From: Bog-375 sp049698695
GTDB taxonomy: Bacteria > Acidobacteriota > Terriglobia > Bryobacterales > Bryobacteraceae
Reading direction: 5' to 3'
NCBI GenBank assembly: GCA_049698695.1
Contig: JBAVYH010000201.1
Span: forward strand, 27,314-91,313
Length of the DNA: 64,000 nucleotides
A model generated the notes under the pieces. That model had not been told where the DNA came from and searched no databases. It worked only from the letters and a program-made list of their open reading frames with translations. This document shows, in pieces, positions 9,653 through 18,404 of the stretch. Made by a program: the position numbers and the translations under genes. Numbering within the stretch: the first letter of the stretch is position 1; every line of letters starts with the position of its first letter.

Positions 9653-11083
9653 TTAGTACACCAGGCTTCCCGGCTGCAGGGCAGGCTGGCGGATTTCGCT
9701 GCATCCGCGGCCAGTGGGGAGCAGTTTGCCGGGGTTCATACGGGACTCGGGATCGAACAGAAGTTTGATCTGGCCGATCGTCTCCAGCGTGTCGGCGGGG
9801 AACAAGAGCGGCATCAACTCATTTTTCTCCATGCCGACGCCATGTTCGCCGGTGATAGAGCCGCCGCAGCCGATGCACCACTTCAGAATCTGCTCGCCCG
9901 CATGGCGCGCCTTTTGCTTTTCGCCAGGCGTCCGCGGATTGAACAAAATGATCGGGTGCAGGTTGCCGTCGCCAGCGTGAAAGATATTGCTGATGGTAAG
10001 CCCGTGCTCGCGGGCGACCGAGGCGATGAACTGAAGCGTGGCGGCGATGCGCGTGCGCGGCACCACGCCGTCCTGCACATAGTAGGTGGGACTGACGCGG
10101 CCCACCGCGCCAAACGCGTTCTTGCGGCCGCTCCACAGCCGCTCGCGCTCCTCCGCCGTGCGCGCCACGCGGAACTCGATGGCGCCGCAGGATTGGCAAG
10201 CGGCGCGCACCTGCTCCACCTGCGTCTCGACGGCCTCGCGAATCCCTTCGAGCTCGATCAGCAGAACGGCCGCGGCGTCCATAGGGTAGCCGGCGTGCGT
10301 GGCTTCCTCCACCATGCGGAGCATCACTCCATCCAGCATCTCGATGGCGACCGGAGTGATGGCCTGCGCGGTGATTTCGGCGACGGTGCGCCCGGCGTCC
10401 TCGCTGCTCGAATAAATTGCCAGCGCGGTCTTCACCATCTCCGGCTTCCGCATCAACCGCAAGGTGGCCTTGGTCACCAGGGCCATGGTGCCTTCCGAGC
10501 CGGTGAGCAGGCCGGTCAGGTCATAGCCCGGAAGATCCGGCAGACCGCCGGTTTCGATCATACTGCCATCCGCCAGCACCAGTTCCAGCCCGAGCGCGTG
10601 GTTGGTGGTGACGCCGTAGGCCAGCGTGTGCGGCCCGCCGGCATTTTCGGCCACATTGCCGCCCACGGTGCAGGCGCGCTGGCTCGAGGGATCGGGCGCA
10701 AAGAAATATCCTTCGCGTTCCACGGCCACAGTGACGTCCAGGTTGACCACTCCCGGTTCGACCACGGCGCGCTCGTTGGCCGTATCCAAATTGAGGATGC
10801 GGTTCATGCGAGCGAAGGCGATCATCATTCCGCCCTGACGCGGAATGGCGCCGCCGGAGAGGCCCGTTCCCGCGCCGCGGCCGACGATGGGGAGGCCGAA
10901 TTCATTGGCGATCCGAACCAGCGCGCCGACTTCCGCCGTGGTGCGGGGGAAAACCACCACGTCGGGCGGATGCTTGTCCTGGCCGCCATCGTATTCGTAC
11001 AGAGCCAGGTCCTCGGGCCGGTCGAGATAGCCGCGCGGCCCGATCAGCGTGGCGATCCGCTCCTTGGCGGCGGGGGAGAGCAT
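9653..11083 (-). CDS. glcD: FAD-linked oxidase, GlcD-like
   Basis: A 476-residue flavoprotein of the VAO/PCMH family, closest in pattern to the glycolate oxidase D subunit or D-lactate dehydrogenase. The FAD-binding segment is VGRGAGTGLSGGAIP near residue 67, followed by GGNVAENAGGPHTLAYG, and the C-terminal substrate domain ends in SITGEHGVGMEK. It oxidises a 2-hydroxy acid to the keto acid. No glcE or glcF partner is next to it, so its electron acceptor is unclear. The gene stands alone on the minus strand. The symbol is given by family resemblance; the exact substrate is not determined. Confidence 0.8.
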   Translation of the reverse strand: MLSPAAKERIATLIGPRGYLDRPEDLALYEYDGGQDKHPPDVVVFPRTTAEVGALVRIANEFGLPIVGRGAGTGLSGGAIPRQGGMMIAFARMNRILNLDTANERAVVEPGVVNLDVTVAVEREGYFFAPDPSSQRACTVGGNVAENAGGPHTLAYGVTTNHALGLELVLADGSMIETGGLPDLPGYDLTGLLTGSEGTMALVTKATLRLMRKPEMVKTALAIYSSSEDAGRTVAEITAQAITPVAIEMLDGVMLRMVEEATHAGYPMDAAAVLLIELEGIREAVETQVEQVRAACQSCGAIEFRVARTAEERERLWSGRKNAFGAVGRVSPTYYVQDGVVPRTRIAATLQFIASVAREHGLTISNIFHAGDGNLHPIILFNPRTPGEKQKARHAGEQILKWCIGCGGSITGEHGVGMEKNELMPLLFPADTLETIGQIKLLFDPESRMNPGKLLPTGRGCSEIRQPALQPGSLVY

Positions 11084-11146
11084 CGAACTTCAGTGTAGAA
11101 CAGGGAGGCTGCACGCGAGAGCTCGTGGTGCGCTAGAGCGGTGTCC

Positions 11147-12082
11147 CTAAGCCACGACCTCAAAGCGCCGCATCAGCGGGCTAAGCCACGACGCGTCCGC
11201 TTCGATCGCTCGTGCTAGGGAGACCTTGAGGTTGCTTGGCACGATGAAAAGCAGCGCGAAGAATAGTTCCCAGCACCACCTGACAACGATGCGTTGTTCT
11301 GGATCGACTGTCGAGACGAGATCCTGGTACCCATTAGGCATTCCGCCGCGATATCCCAGCCCATACAAATCCTCCGTCGCTGCGGCGCCGTTCGAGCCCC
11401 AGGTAAAAAACACCGACGCAGCCGCGAGTTCTCCGCGGCTGACGCGCGCGTCGCACTCTCGGATCAGGTCCCGGTACATCGAACGGATAGACGCTTTATC
11501 CTGCGCCATGACGAACGCGAAAGGATCGAAGTGCAGCACATGCCCGGTTCCGAAGGCGCCTCCCTTCAGTCGAGACAGGATAACTGGTTCCGACGGTCCA
11601 GCAGGATCTTGGACTTGGAGCTGACCGCGAACGAGTGAGAAACACGGCTCCGAGAACACGCGGCCCACGGTGCTTCGCACCCCATGGTCCCTGTCAAGCA
11701 CGGTCAGCGAGGACGATAAGCCGTCAATGACTGCTCGGGCGTGAAGGGCGGTGGACCCGGCATAGGCGATTTCTCCCGGGTGCAGCCCTGCGACCGGCCC
11801 GACACCACCCGGAGCAGTTGCAAAACACGCGGCCTGAACCGCCCCGAGCGTTGACGTCGGATAGCGATCAGCATTCCGTGCGCTCACAAGATGCCGGTGG
11901 GCAGATACGTAAACACTTTTTCCGCCGTGTGCCTCCACGATGTGGGGCTTCACGCTTTGCGGCAGCTGCGCCAACTCGCGAAGCAGAGCGAGGTAGCTGA
12001 TGTGCTTGATTAGGTCCCCAGAGTTGCCAGCGTTCTTGTCCTGCAGGCTCGGGGAGGACAGCAGGTCATTCCGCGTGAGCAT
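11147..12082 (-). CDS. RlmJ-like methyltransferase family protein, divergent
   Basis: A 311-residue protein. The start NAGNSGDLIKH, the later AGSTALHARAV, the LTVLDRDHG segment and HFDPFAFV line up in order with the RlmJ family (23S rRNA A2030 N6-methyltransferase: AGN-x-D-x-x-KH, DTHAGAG, PGSP, ELHP, DPPY). The SAM-binding DTHAGAG is replaced by EAHGGKS, and DPPY by DPFAF, so the enzyme may have another target or be inactive. The start at 12082 matches the family N terminus; an upstream in-frame ATG at about 12148 would overlap the divergent gene. Codon use is less GC-biased than in neighbours, which hints at transfer. Confidence 0.55.
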   Translation of the reverse strand: MLTRNDLLSSPSLQDKNAGNSGDLIKHISYLALLRELAQLPQSVKPHIVEAHGGKSVYVSAHRHLVSARNADRYPTSTLGAVQAACFATAPGGVGPVAGLHPGEIAYAGSTALHARAVIDGLSSSLTVLDRDHGVRSTVGRVFSEPCFSLVRGQLQVQDPAGPSEPVILSRLKGGAFGTGHVLHFDPFAFVMAQDKASIRSMYRDLIRECDARVSRGELAAASVFFTWGSNGAAATEDLYGLGYRGGMPNGYQDLVSTVDPEQRIVVRWCWELFFALLFIVPSNLKVSLARAIEADASWLSPLMRRFEVVA

Positions 12083-12146
12083 GTTAGTGCCGCCGGATGA
12101 AATCCTCCGCTCCTTCGGCCGGGCGCCTCTTAGCGTAGCATCACCC

Positions 12147-12836
12147 ATGGCATACTGGGACGTGCAACCGGCGGAGACTCTGGCGGAAAGGCTGGCAGCG
12201 GTCCGCGCACGCATGCAGGGCGCGGCCGAGCGGGCGCACCGCGATCCTGCCGGCATAACGCTGCTGGCCGTCACCAAGGTCTTTCCAGCAGAGGTGATTC
12301 GCCAGGCTTACGCTTTGGGCCTGCGCGAATTCGGCGAAAACTACGTGCAGGAATTCGCCGCCAAGGCGCCGGAGGTGCGTGACCTTGCGGGAGCGCGCTT
12401 TCACCTCATCGGCCATTTGCAATCCAACAAGTCGGGCCTCGCGGCGGAGCTGTTCGATGCCATCCAGACGGTGGATTCGCCAAAGCTGACGCGGCGCCTG
12501 GAATCGGCCGGCCGCAAACTGGAGGTGATGCTCGAAGTCAAACTTTCCGGCGAGGCGGCCAAGAGCGGGGCCGATCCCGCTGCGTTGCCGGAGCTGATCG
12601 CCGCCGTGCGCGAGTGCCCGCACCTGGCGCTCACCGGCTTGATGACCATGCCGCCCTGGTCGGAGGATCCGGAAGCCGCGCGCCCGCATTTTCGCCGCTT
12701 GCGAGAGCTCGCCGTACGGCATGGGCTGAGCGGGCTTTCGATGGGGATGTCGCACGACCTGGAGGCCGCCATCGAGGAAGGCGCCACCTGTGTGCGGGTG
12801 GGCACGGCGCTGTTCGGCGCGCGGCGGAAAGCGTGA
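12147..12836 (+). CDS. YggS/PROSC family PLP-binding protein
   Basis: A 229-residue single-domain PLP protein (fold type III barrel), involved in vitamin B6 homeostasis. Lys44 in LLAVTKVFP is the predicted PLP Schiff-base lysine. FGENYVQEF, HLIGHLQSNK, LTGLMTMPP and the closing SMGMSHDLEAAIEEGATCVR are family signatures. The start at 12147 gives the usual length; longer in-frame reading upstream crosses the divergent methyltransferase gene. The stop overlaps the GTG start of the next gene (GTGA), so the two are translationally coupled, although no functional link is obvious. Confidence 0.9.
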   Translation: MAYWDVQPAETLAERLAAVRARMQGAAERAHRDPAGITLLAVTKVFPAEVIRQAYALGLREFGENYVQEFAAKAPEVRDLAGARFHLIGHLQSNKSGLAAELFDAIQTVDSPKLTRRLESAGRKLEVMLEVKLSGEAAKSGADPAALPELIAAVRECPHLALTGLMTMPPWSEDPEAARPHFRRLRELAVRHGLSGLSMGMSHDLEAAIEEGATCVRVGTALFGARRKA

Positions 12837-13984
12837 CCGTTGGCTTCCATGCGCCGCTGCCTCCGGCGCGCACCGGCGTAGCGGACTACGCGGCGGCGCT
12901 GCTGGCCGATCTGCGCAGCCGCGGGCGAGTGGAGGTCGCGCCCGCGCGCTGCGACGTGGCGCTCTATCACCTGGGCAATAACAAGCTGCACGCGGCCATC
13001 TACCGGCGGGCGATCGAGCGGCCCGGCGTGGTGGTGCTGCATGACGCGGTGCTGAATCATTTCTACCTGGGCCAGCTTGATGAAGCCGCGTATACCGAAG
13101 AGTTCGTGTACAACTATGGCGAATGGAACCGCGAGCTGGGCCGCGAATTGTGGCGCGGTCGCGCCGCCTCCGGCGCTGACCGGCGCTATTTCGATTTCCC
13201 TATGCTGCGGCGCGTGGCGGAGCGCGCGCTGGCGGCGGTGGTGCACAATCCGGCGGCGGCGGAGATTGTGCGGCGCCATGCGCCCGGGGCGCGGATTGTC
13301 GAAATCCCGCACCTGTTTGTGCCCCCGGAACTGCCCTCGGCGTCGCAGGTGCTGGGCTTCCGCAAGCGGCTGGGCATACCGCCGGGCGCGTTCCTGTTCG
13401 GCGTTTTCGGCTACCTGCGGGAAACCAAGCGGCTGCTGCAGGTGCTCGAGGCGTTCGCCGCCGTGGCGCGCGAGGTTCCGCATGCCATGTTACTGGTGGC
13501 CGGCGATTTCGTCTCGATCGATCTGGAACGCGCCGCCGCTCCGCTGCTCGCGGCACCTCACGTACGCCGCCTCCCATACCTGCCGGGTGCGGATTTCTGG
13601 CTGGCCGCCAGCGCCGTGGATGCGTGCATCAATTTGCGCGATCCGGCGGCCGGCGAAACATCGGGCATCACCATCCGGCTGATGGGCATCGGCAAACCGG
13701 TGCTGGTGACGGATTCAACCGAGTGCCAACGCTTTCCTCAAGGCGCCGTGGTTCGGGTGGCGGCCGGCGTTGGCGAGCGCCAATCGCTGTGCGCGCACGT
13801 CGTTTTGCTAACATCGATTTCTGAGGTGGCGCGTGCCATCGGCCAACGGGGGGCCGGGCACATTCAGACCCGCCATCGGGCGGAGTTAGTCGGAAGGCTT
13901 TACTGGGACTTGTTGTGCGAGTGCTGTGCCTCATCGCAGTCTGCGCCGCTGCTTTCGGCGGACCGCCGCGGCAGCAGGCCGTAA
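12833..13984 (+). CDS. Glycosyltransferase, GT4-like
   Basis: A 383-residue GT-B glycosyltransferase. The N terminus VTVGFHAPLPPARTGVADYA has the acceptor-side glycine turn, and LRETKRLLQVLEAF plus the later GETSGITIRLMGIGKPVLVT region form the nucleotide-sugar side, with the E-x7-E-like pattern. The start is GTG at 12833, overlapping the yggS stop by four bases; no in-frame ATG precedes the conserved region without running inside yggS. The last 23 codons overlap the start of the hydrolase gene. The sugar and acceptor cannot be read from the sequence. Confidence 0.75.
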   Translation: MTVGFHAPLPPARTGVADYAAALLADLRSRGRVEVAPARCDVALYHLGNNKLHAAIYRRAIERPGVVVLHDAVLNHFYLGQLDEAAYTEEFVYNYGEWNRELGRELWRGRAASGADRRYFDFPMLRRVAERALAAVVHNPAAAEIVRRHAPGARIVEIPHLFVPPELPSASQVLGFRKRLGIPPGAFLFGVFGYLRETKRLLQVLEAFAAVAREVPHAMLLVAGDFVSIDLERAAAPLLAAPHVRRLPYLPGADFWLAASAVDACINLRDPAAGETSGITIRLMGIGKPVLVTDSTECQRFPQGAVVRVAAGVGERQSLCAHVVLLTSISEVARAIGQRGAGHIQTRHRAELVGRLYWDLLCECCASSQSAPLLSADRRGSRP

Positions 13985-15603
13985 AGCTGTCGCATGTGGC
14001 CGTGCCCATGCGCGACGGCGTGCGCCTTTACGCCAACGTTTTTTTGCCCTCGGAGCACGCGCGCGTGCCGGCCGTCCTGGTGCGCACTCCCTACGGCAAG
14101 GGCGAGGAACTGGCGCCGAACTGGCGCGCGCTGCTGGACCACGGCTTCGCGGTGATGGTGGAAGACGTGCGCGGGCGCTACGAATCCGAAGGCGACTTTG
14201 CGCCGCTCACGCAGGAGCCCGCCGATGGCGACGACACCCTGAACTGGATTGCGCGCCAGCCATGGTGCGACGGCAAGATTGGCATGACGGGCGGCTCGTA
14301 CCTGGGCATTGTGCAATGGAAAGTGGCGCTACGCGCCAATCCGCACCTCAAGGCGATCTTCGCTGTGGTGGCGGGCGACGACGATTACCGCGACCGCTTC
14401 TACTCGACCGGCGGCGCCATGAAGCTGGGCAACCGCCTGGAGTGGATGGCGGAGAATCTCAAGACGCCGGGCTACCACCCGGATTTCAACCGGTTCGTAT
14501 GGCACCTGCCGCTGCGCACCGCCGACGTCGCCGCCACCGGGCGCGTCTCCAGCATGTACCAGGAGGCGGTGGCGCATCCAGCGTTCGACGGCTTCTGGCG
14601 ATCGATCAGCACGCGCTCGCACCTGGACCAGGTTCGCGTGCCAGTATTCGCGGTGGGCGGGCTGTACGACAACTTCGTGGAAAGCGACCTGGAGGCTTTC
14701 GCGGCGCTGCACAAGAGGTCCGGGCTGAATCACCTTTTGATTGGTCCGTGGCCTCATAATATGTCGGCCAAATTCGCCGGCGCGGATTTCGGCTCCGCGT
14801 CCGCGGCGCCAGTGCGCAGACTGACCATCGAGTGGTTCGACCAGTGGCTGAACGGCAAGAGCACCGCCATTGCCAGTGCCGCGCCGGTGCGCATCTTCGT
14901 GATGGGCGCGGATCAGTGGCTGGATGCGCGCGAATGGCCGCCTGAGCACGCGCGCGCCCGCAGTTTTTACCTCGCCAGCCAGGGCCGCGCCAACACCGCG
15001 GCGGGCGATGGCGCGTTGGAGGATCGGCCGCCGCGGCGCGCCGGGGCCGATCGCTTCACGTTCGATCCGCGCGACCCTGTGCCCACGCGCGGCGGCGCGG
15101 TGTGCTGCAACCCACGCGTGTTCCCCTGGGGTCCGATGGATCAGCGCCCGGTGGAACAGCGCCGCGACGTGCTGGTCTTCACCACGCGGCCACTCGAGCG
15201 CGACCTGGAAGTGGTAGGCCCGGTGAAGGCGGTGCTCTGGGTTTCCACCAGCCAGCGCGACACTGATTTCACCGCCAAACTGGTGGACGTGTTCCCCGAT
15301 GGCTACGCGCGCAACCTGACCGACGGCATTTTGCGGCTGCGCTACCGCAACTCGCTCGAGCGCGCCGAGCCGGCGCTGCCCGGCGAGGTGTACCAGATCA
15401 CGCTCGACGCCGGTATCGCCAGCAACGAGTTTCTCAAGGGCCATCGCATCCGGGTGGAGATTTCAAGCAGCAACTTCCCGCGTTTCGACCGCAACCCCAA
15501 CACCGGCGCCCCCGTTGCCGGCGAGACCCGCTTGTTGAAGGCCAACCAGACCATTTACCACGACCGCCGGCATCCCTCGCGGCTGGTGCTGATGGTGATG
15601 TGA
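13915..15603 (+). CDS. Secreted CocE/NonD family hydrolase
   Basis: A 562-residue alpha/beta hydrolase of the CocE/X-Pro dipeptidyl-peptidase S15 type. The catalytic triad is visible: Ser128 in TGGSYLG, Asp in GGLYDNFVESD, His in GPWPHN. A C-terminal jelly-roll domain (from ~330) ends in RIRVEISSSNFPRFDRNPN. Residues 1-16 (MRVLCLIAVCAAAFGG) look like a short signal peptide, so the enzyme is probably exported. Such enzymes hydrolyse esters or acylated peptides. The start is GTG at 13915, inside the glycosyltransferase gene by 70 bases. That overlap is long; a later start would remove the signal peptide. Confidence 0.8.
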   Translation: MRVLCLIAVCAAAFGGPPRQQAVKLSHVAVPMRDGVRLYANVFLPSEHARVPAVLVRTPYGKGEELAPNWRALLDHGFAVMVEDVRGRYESEGDFAPLTQEPADGDDTLNWIARQPWCDGKIGMTGGSYLGIVQWKVALRANPHLKAIFAVVAGDDDYRDRFYSTGGAMKLGNRLEWMAENLKTPGYHPDFNRFVWHLPLRTADVAATGRVSSMYQEAVAHPAFDGFWRSISTRSHLDQVRVPVFAVGGLYDNFVESDLEAFAALHKRSGLNHLLIGPWPHNMSAKFAGADFGSASAAPVRRLTIEWFDQWLNGKSTAIASAAPVRIFVMGADQWLDAREWPPEHARARSFYLASQGRANTAAGDGALEDRPPRRAGADRFTFDPRDPVPTRGGAVCCNPRVFPWGPMDQRPVEQRRDVLVFTTRPLERDLEVVGPVKAVLWVSTSQRDTDFTAKLVDVFPDGYARNLTDGILRLRYRNSLERAEPALPGEVYQITLDAGIASNEFLKGHRIRVEISSSNFPRFDRNPNTGAPVAGETRLLKANQTIYHDRRHPSRLVLMVM

Positions 15604-15633
15604 GCGCGGGCGAAGCCCGGTTAAGCTATCGTA

Positions 15634-16665
15634 GTGTTTGTGAAAGCGCTGGTGAAAAGCCGTCCTGAGCCGGGCCTGTGGCTGGAAGAGGTCGAAGCTC
15701 CCAAGATCGGCATCAACGATGTGTTGATCCAGGTGCTGCGGACGGGCATCTGCGGCACCGACGTACACATCTACAAGTGGGACGAATGGGCGCAGGCCAC
15801 GATTCGAGTGCCGATGGCGATCGGCCACGAATTCGTCGGGCGCATCGTGGAGGTGGGATCGAACGTCGCCGATTTCTTTCCCGGCGATATCGTCAGCGGC
15901 GAAGGGCACGTGGTCTGCGGGCGCTGCCGCAACTGCCTGGCCGGAAGGCGCCACCTGTGCGCCCATACGCTGGGCGTGGGCGTAAACCGGGCAGGCGCGT
16001 TCGCGGAATACATCGCGCTGCCCATGGCCAATATCTGGCGCCATCATGAAAGCGTTCCGCTGGATGTGGCGGCTATTTTCGATCCCTTCGGCAACGCCGT
16101 CCATACCGCGCTGTCATTCCCGGTGCTGGGTGAGGACGTGCTCGTCACCGGCGCCGGCCCCATCGGCATCATGGCCGCCGCCGTGGCGCGGCACGCCGGC
16201 GCGCGCTACACCGTGATCACCGATATCAACCCGTACCGGCTCGAGCTGGCGCGCAAGCTTGGCGTAACGCTGGCGGTGGATGCCGGCCGGACCACGTTGA
16301 GCGAGGTGCAGAAGCAGCTTGGCATGACCGAAGGTTTCGATGTGGGGCTGGAGATGTCCGGCACCGCGGCGGCGTTTCGCGACATGCTCGAAAACATGAG
16401 CCACGGCGCCAAGATCGCAATGCTGGGCATCCCCACCGCCGAAATGGCCATCGACTGGCGCACCGTGATCTTCCGCATGCTCACCGTCAAGGGCGTGTAT
16501 GGCCGCGAAATGTACGAGACGTGGTACAAGATGACGGTGATGCTCGAATCCGGGCTGGATATCACACCCGTGATCACGCACCGTTACCACTACACCGAGT
16601 TTGAGCGCGGCTTCGCGGCCATGGTCTCCGGCAACTCGGGCAAAGTGATCCTGAGCTGGGACTGA
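15634..16665 (+). CDS. tdh: L-threonine 3-dehydrogenase (zinc-type)
   Basis: A 343-residue medium-chain dehydrogenase that oxidises L-threonine to 2-amino-3-ketobutyrate with NAD. Catalytic zinc ligands are Cys40 in GICGTDVHIYKWDEWAQ and His65-Glu66 in GHEFVG. The structural zinc cysteines lie in CGRCRNCLAGRRHLC. The cofactor motif is GAGPIGIMAAAVA. The IYKWDEWAQ insert is specific to threonine dehydrogenase within the superfamily, which supports the call over generic sorbitol or alcohol dehydrogenases. The start is GTG at 15634. acyP follows after one base; no kbl partner gene is adjacent. Confidence 0.88.
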   Translation: MFVKALVKSRPEPGLWLEEVEAPKIGINDVLIQVLRTGICGTDVHIYKWDEWAQATIRVPMAIGHEFVGRIVEVGSNVADFFPGDIVSGEGHVVCGRCRNCLAGRRHLCAHTLGVGVNRAGAFAEYIALPMANIWRHHESVPLDVAAIFDPFGNAVHTALSFPVLGEDVLVTGAGPIGIMAAAVARHAGARYTVITDINPYRLELARKLGVTLAVDAGRTTLSEVQKQLGMTEGFDVGLEMSGTAAAFRDMLENMSHGAKIAMLGIPTAEMAIDWRTVIFRMLTVKGVYGREMYETWYKMTVMLESGLDITPVITHRYHYTEFERGFAAMVSGNSGKVILSWD

Positions 16666-16666
16666 G

Positions 16667-16948
16667 ATGGCTGCACGCATAACCGCCCGCCGCTGGCTGG
16701 TGCGCGGACGCGTGCAGGGGGTGGGCTACCGCTGGTTTGCGCAGCGAGCCGCGGCCGACTTGGGCCTCAGCGGTTACGCGCGCAACCTGGACGACGGGCG
16801 GGTGGAAGTGTACGCAGCCGGTCCGGCGGCAAAGCTCGCCGAACTGGCCGGCATGCTGCACCGCGGGCCGCGCTGGGCCGACGTGCGCGGGGTTGAAGAA
16901 CAGGAATGCCCCGTGCAAGAATTGGGTTCGTTTCGGATTGAGGCTTGA
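16667..16948 (+). CDS. acyP: Acylphosphatase
   Basis: A 93-residue ferredoxin-like domain that hydrolyses acyl phosphates. The signature VRGRVQGVGYRWF gives catalytic Arg22, and GYARNLDDGRVEV gives Asn40. Length is normal. It starts one base after the tdh stop, and its TGA overlaps the ATG of apt by one base, so it is embedded at the head of the apt-ispE-prs-ctc-pth run. Confidence 0.92.
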   Translation: MAARITARRWLVRGRVQGVGYRWFAQRAAADLGLSGYARNLDDGRVEVYAAGPAAKLAELAGMLHRGPRWADVRGVEEQECPVQELGSFRIEA

Positions 16949-17469
16949 TGGCTGACCTGAAAAAGTTGATTCGCGAGGTGCCGGACTTCCCCAAACCCGG
17001 CATCCTCTTCTATGACATCACCACGCTGCTGAAGGATCCGGCAGGTATGCGCGCGGTGATCGACGGATTGAAAGACCATTACCGCGATGCCCGGGTGGAC
17101 GTGGTATTGGGTATTGAAGCGCGCGGCTTCATTTTCGCTCCGGCGCTGGCCTATGCGCTGGGCGCGGGCTTCGTGCCGGTGCGCAAGCCCAAGAAACTGC
17201 CGGCGGAGACGGTGAGCGTGACCTATGACCTGGAGTACGGCACGGACACGCTGGAGATGCACAAGGACGCGGTTTCGAAGGGCACCCGCGTGCTCATCGT
17301 CGACGACCTGCTGGCCACCGGAGGCACCGCCGCCGCGGCGGCCCGCATGGTGGAATCGGCCGGCGGGCAAGTGGCCGGCGTGGGATTCGTGGTCGAGCTT
17401 ACCTTCCTCCACGGGCGCGCCAGGCTGGCCGGCCGCGAGGTCTTCTCGCTGCTCCAGTACGACAAATGA
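16948..17469 (+). CDS. apt: Adenine phosphoribosyltransferase
   Basis: A 173-residue type I phosphoribosyltransferase that makes AMP from adenine and PRPP (purine salvage). It opens with IREVPDFPKPGILFYDITTL, typical of Apt, and has the PRPP loop VLIVDDLLATGGTAAAA at ~113-129. ATG at 16948 was preferred to the in-frame TTG three bases upstream. Its stop overlaps the ispE start by ATGA. The prs gene two positions downstream makes its co-substrate PRPP, a sensible functional grouping. Confidence 0.94.
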   Translation: MADLKKLIREVPDFPKPGILFYDITTLLKDPAGMRAVIDGLKDHYRDARVDVVLGIEARGFIFAPALAYALGAGFVPVRKPKKLPAETVSVTYDLEYGTDTLEMHKDAVSKGTRVLIVDDLLATGGTAAAAARMVESAGGQVAGVGFVVELTFLHGRARLAGREVFSLLQYDK

Positions 17470-18404
17470 GCTTGACTCGTCGGTCGCGCCTTCGCGCGCT
17501 TGCCAAAATCAACCTGGAGCTGCGCGTGCTCGCCGAGCGGGCCGACGGCTACCACGAGCTGCGCACCGTCTTTCACACGATTTCCCTCGCCGACTCGATC
17601 GACATCGCCTTCACGCCCGCGCGCCGGACCACCATTGAACTGGTGGACGATCTGCATCTAGCGGATAACATCGTCGTGCGCGCGGCCTGCGCCGCGATGG
17701 ATGCCATGCGCCTCACCGGCCGCGTGGAGATGCGGCTCAAGAAGCGAATCCCGATGGGCGCGGGCCTGGGCGGAGGTTCGTCGGACGCAGCCGCCGTGCT
17801 GTTGGCGCTGCCGGTGCTGGCGGGGCGCAGCCTGCCGATGGATCGCTTGCGCCAGCTCGGTGAGCAGTTGGGCAGCGACGTACCTTTCTTTCTATTCGGC
17901 GGCGCCGCGGTGGGCATCGGACGCGGTACGGAACTGTTTCCGCTCCCGGACGGCAAGCCGTTGAGCGGCATTCTGGTTTCCCCCGGGATTCATATTTCAA
18001 CAGCCGAAGCATACCGTCTGCTGAATTCGCGTTTGACAAGCGAATCTCAACAAAATAAAATGGTTACTTTCCAGTCGCGGGTGTGGGACGGGGGTGTCTC
18101 CAGGGCCGCTTGCAACGATTTTGAAACGGTGGCTGTGGAGCAGCATGGCATCATCGGCGCGATCAAGAGACGGCTGCTGCGCGCCGGAGCTTCGATGGCG
18201 CTGATGAGCGGCAGCGGCTCGGCCGTGTTTGGAATTTTCCCCAGCTCCGCCCAGGCATCCGAAGTTTTTAGGGTCTTCCGAAAAGAAAAGGCGTTTCGCT
18301 TTTCCCTGGTGAGCCGCGCGCGTTATCGCGCCATGTGGTGGCGGGCACTGGAAGAGCAGAGTAGCGCGAAAGTATGGCCTCCCCGAAACCGAAAAGAGCG
18401 ATGA
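17466..18404 (+). CDS. ispE: 4-diphosphocytidyl-2-C-methyl-D-erythritol kinase
   Basis: A 312-residue GHMP kinase of the MEP isoprenoid pathway; it phosphorylates CDP-methylerythritol. The substrate-side motif is AKINLELRVL (residues 13-22), the GHMP ATP loop is PMGAGLGGGSSDAA (96-109), the active aspartate lies in LGSDVPFFL, and the third motif is MSGSGSAVFG. Starts within apt (ATGA overlap) and ends within prs (ATGA overlap). The last ~20 residues are a basic extension past the kinase fold. Confidence 0.93.
   Translation: MSLTRRSRLRALAKINLELRVLAERADGYHELRTVFHTISLADSIDIAFTPARRTTIELVDDLHLADNIVVRAACAAMDAMRLTGRVEMRLKKRIPMGAGLGGGSSDAAAVLLALPVLAGRSLPMDRLRQLGEQLGSDVPFFLFGGAAVGIGRGTELFPLPDGKPLSGILVSPGIHISTAEAYRLLNSRLTSESQQNKMVTFQSRVWDGGVSRAACNDFETVAVEQHGIIGAIKRRLLRAGASMALMSGSGSAVFGIFPSSAQASEVFRVFRKEKAFRFSLVSRARYRAMWWRALEEQSSAKVWPPRNRKER

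Noticed and set aside
7983..11098. Two ~500-codon plus-strand frames opposite the FHA and GlcD genes
   Set aside because: The minus strand carries complete, motif-bearing genes; the plus frames are Arg/His/Gly-rich without recognisable domains.
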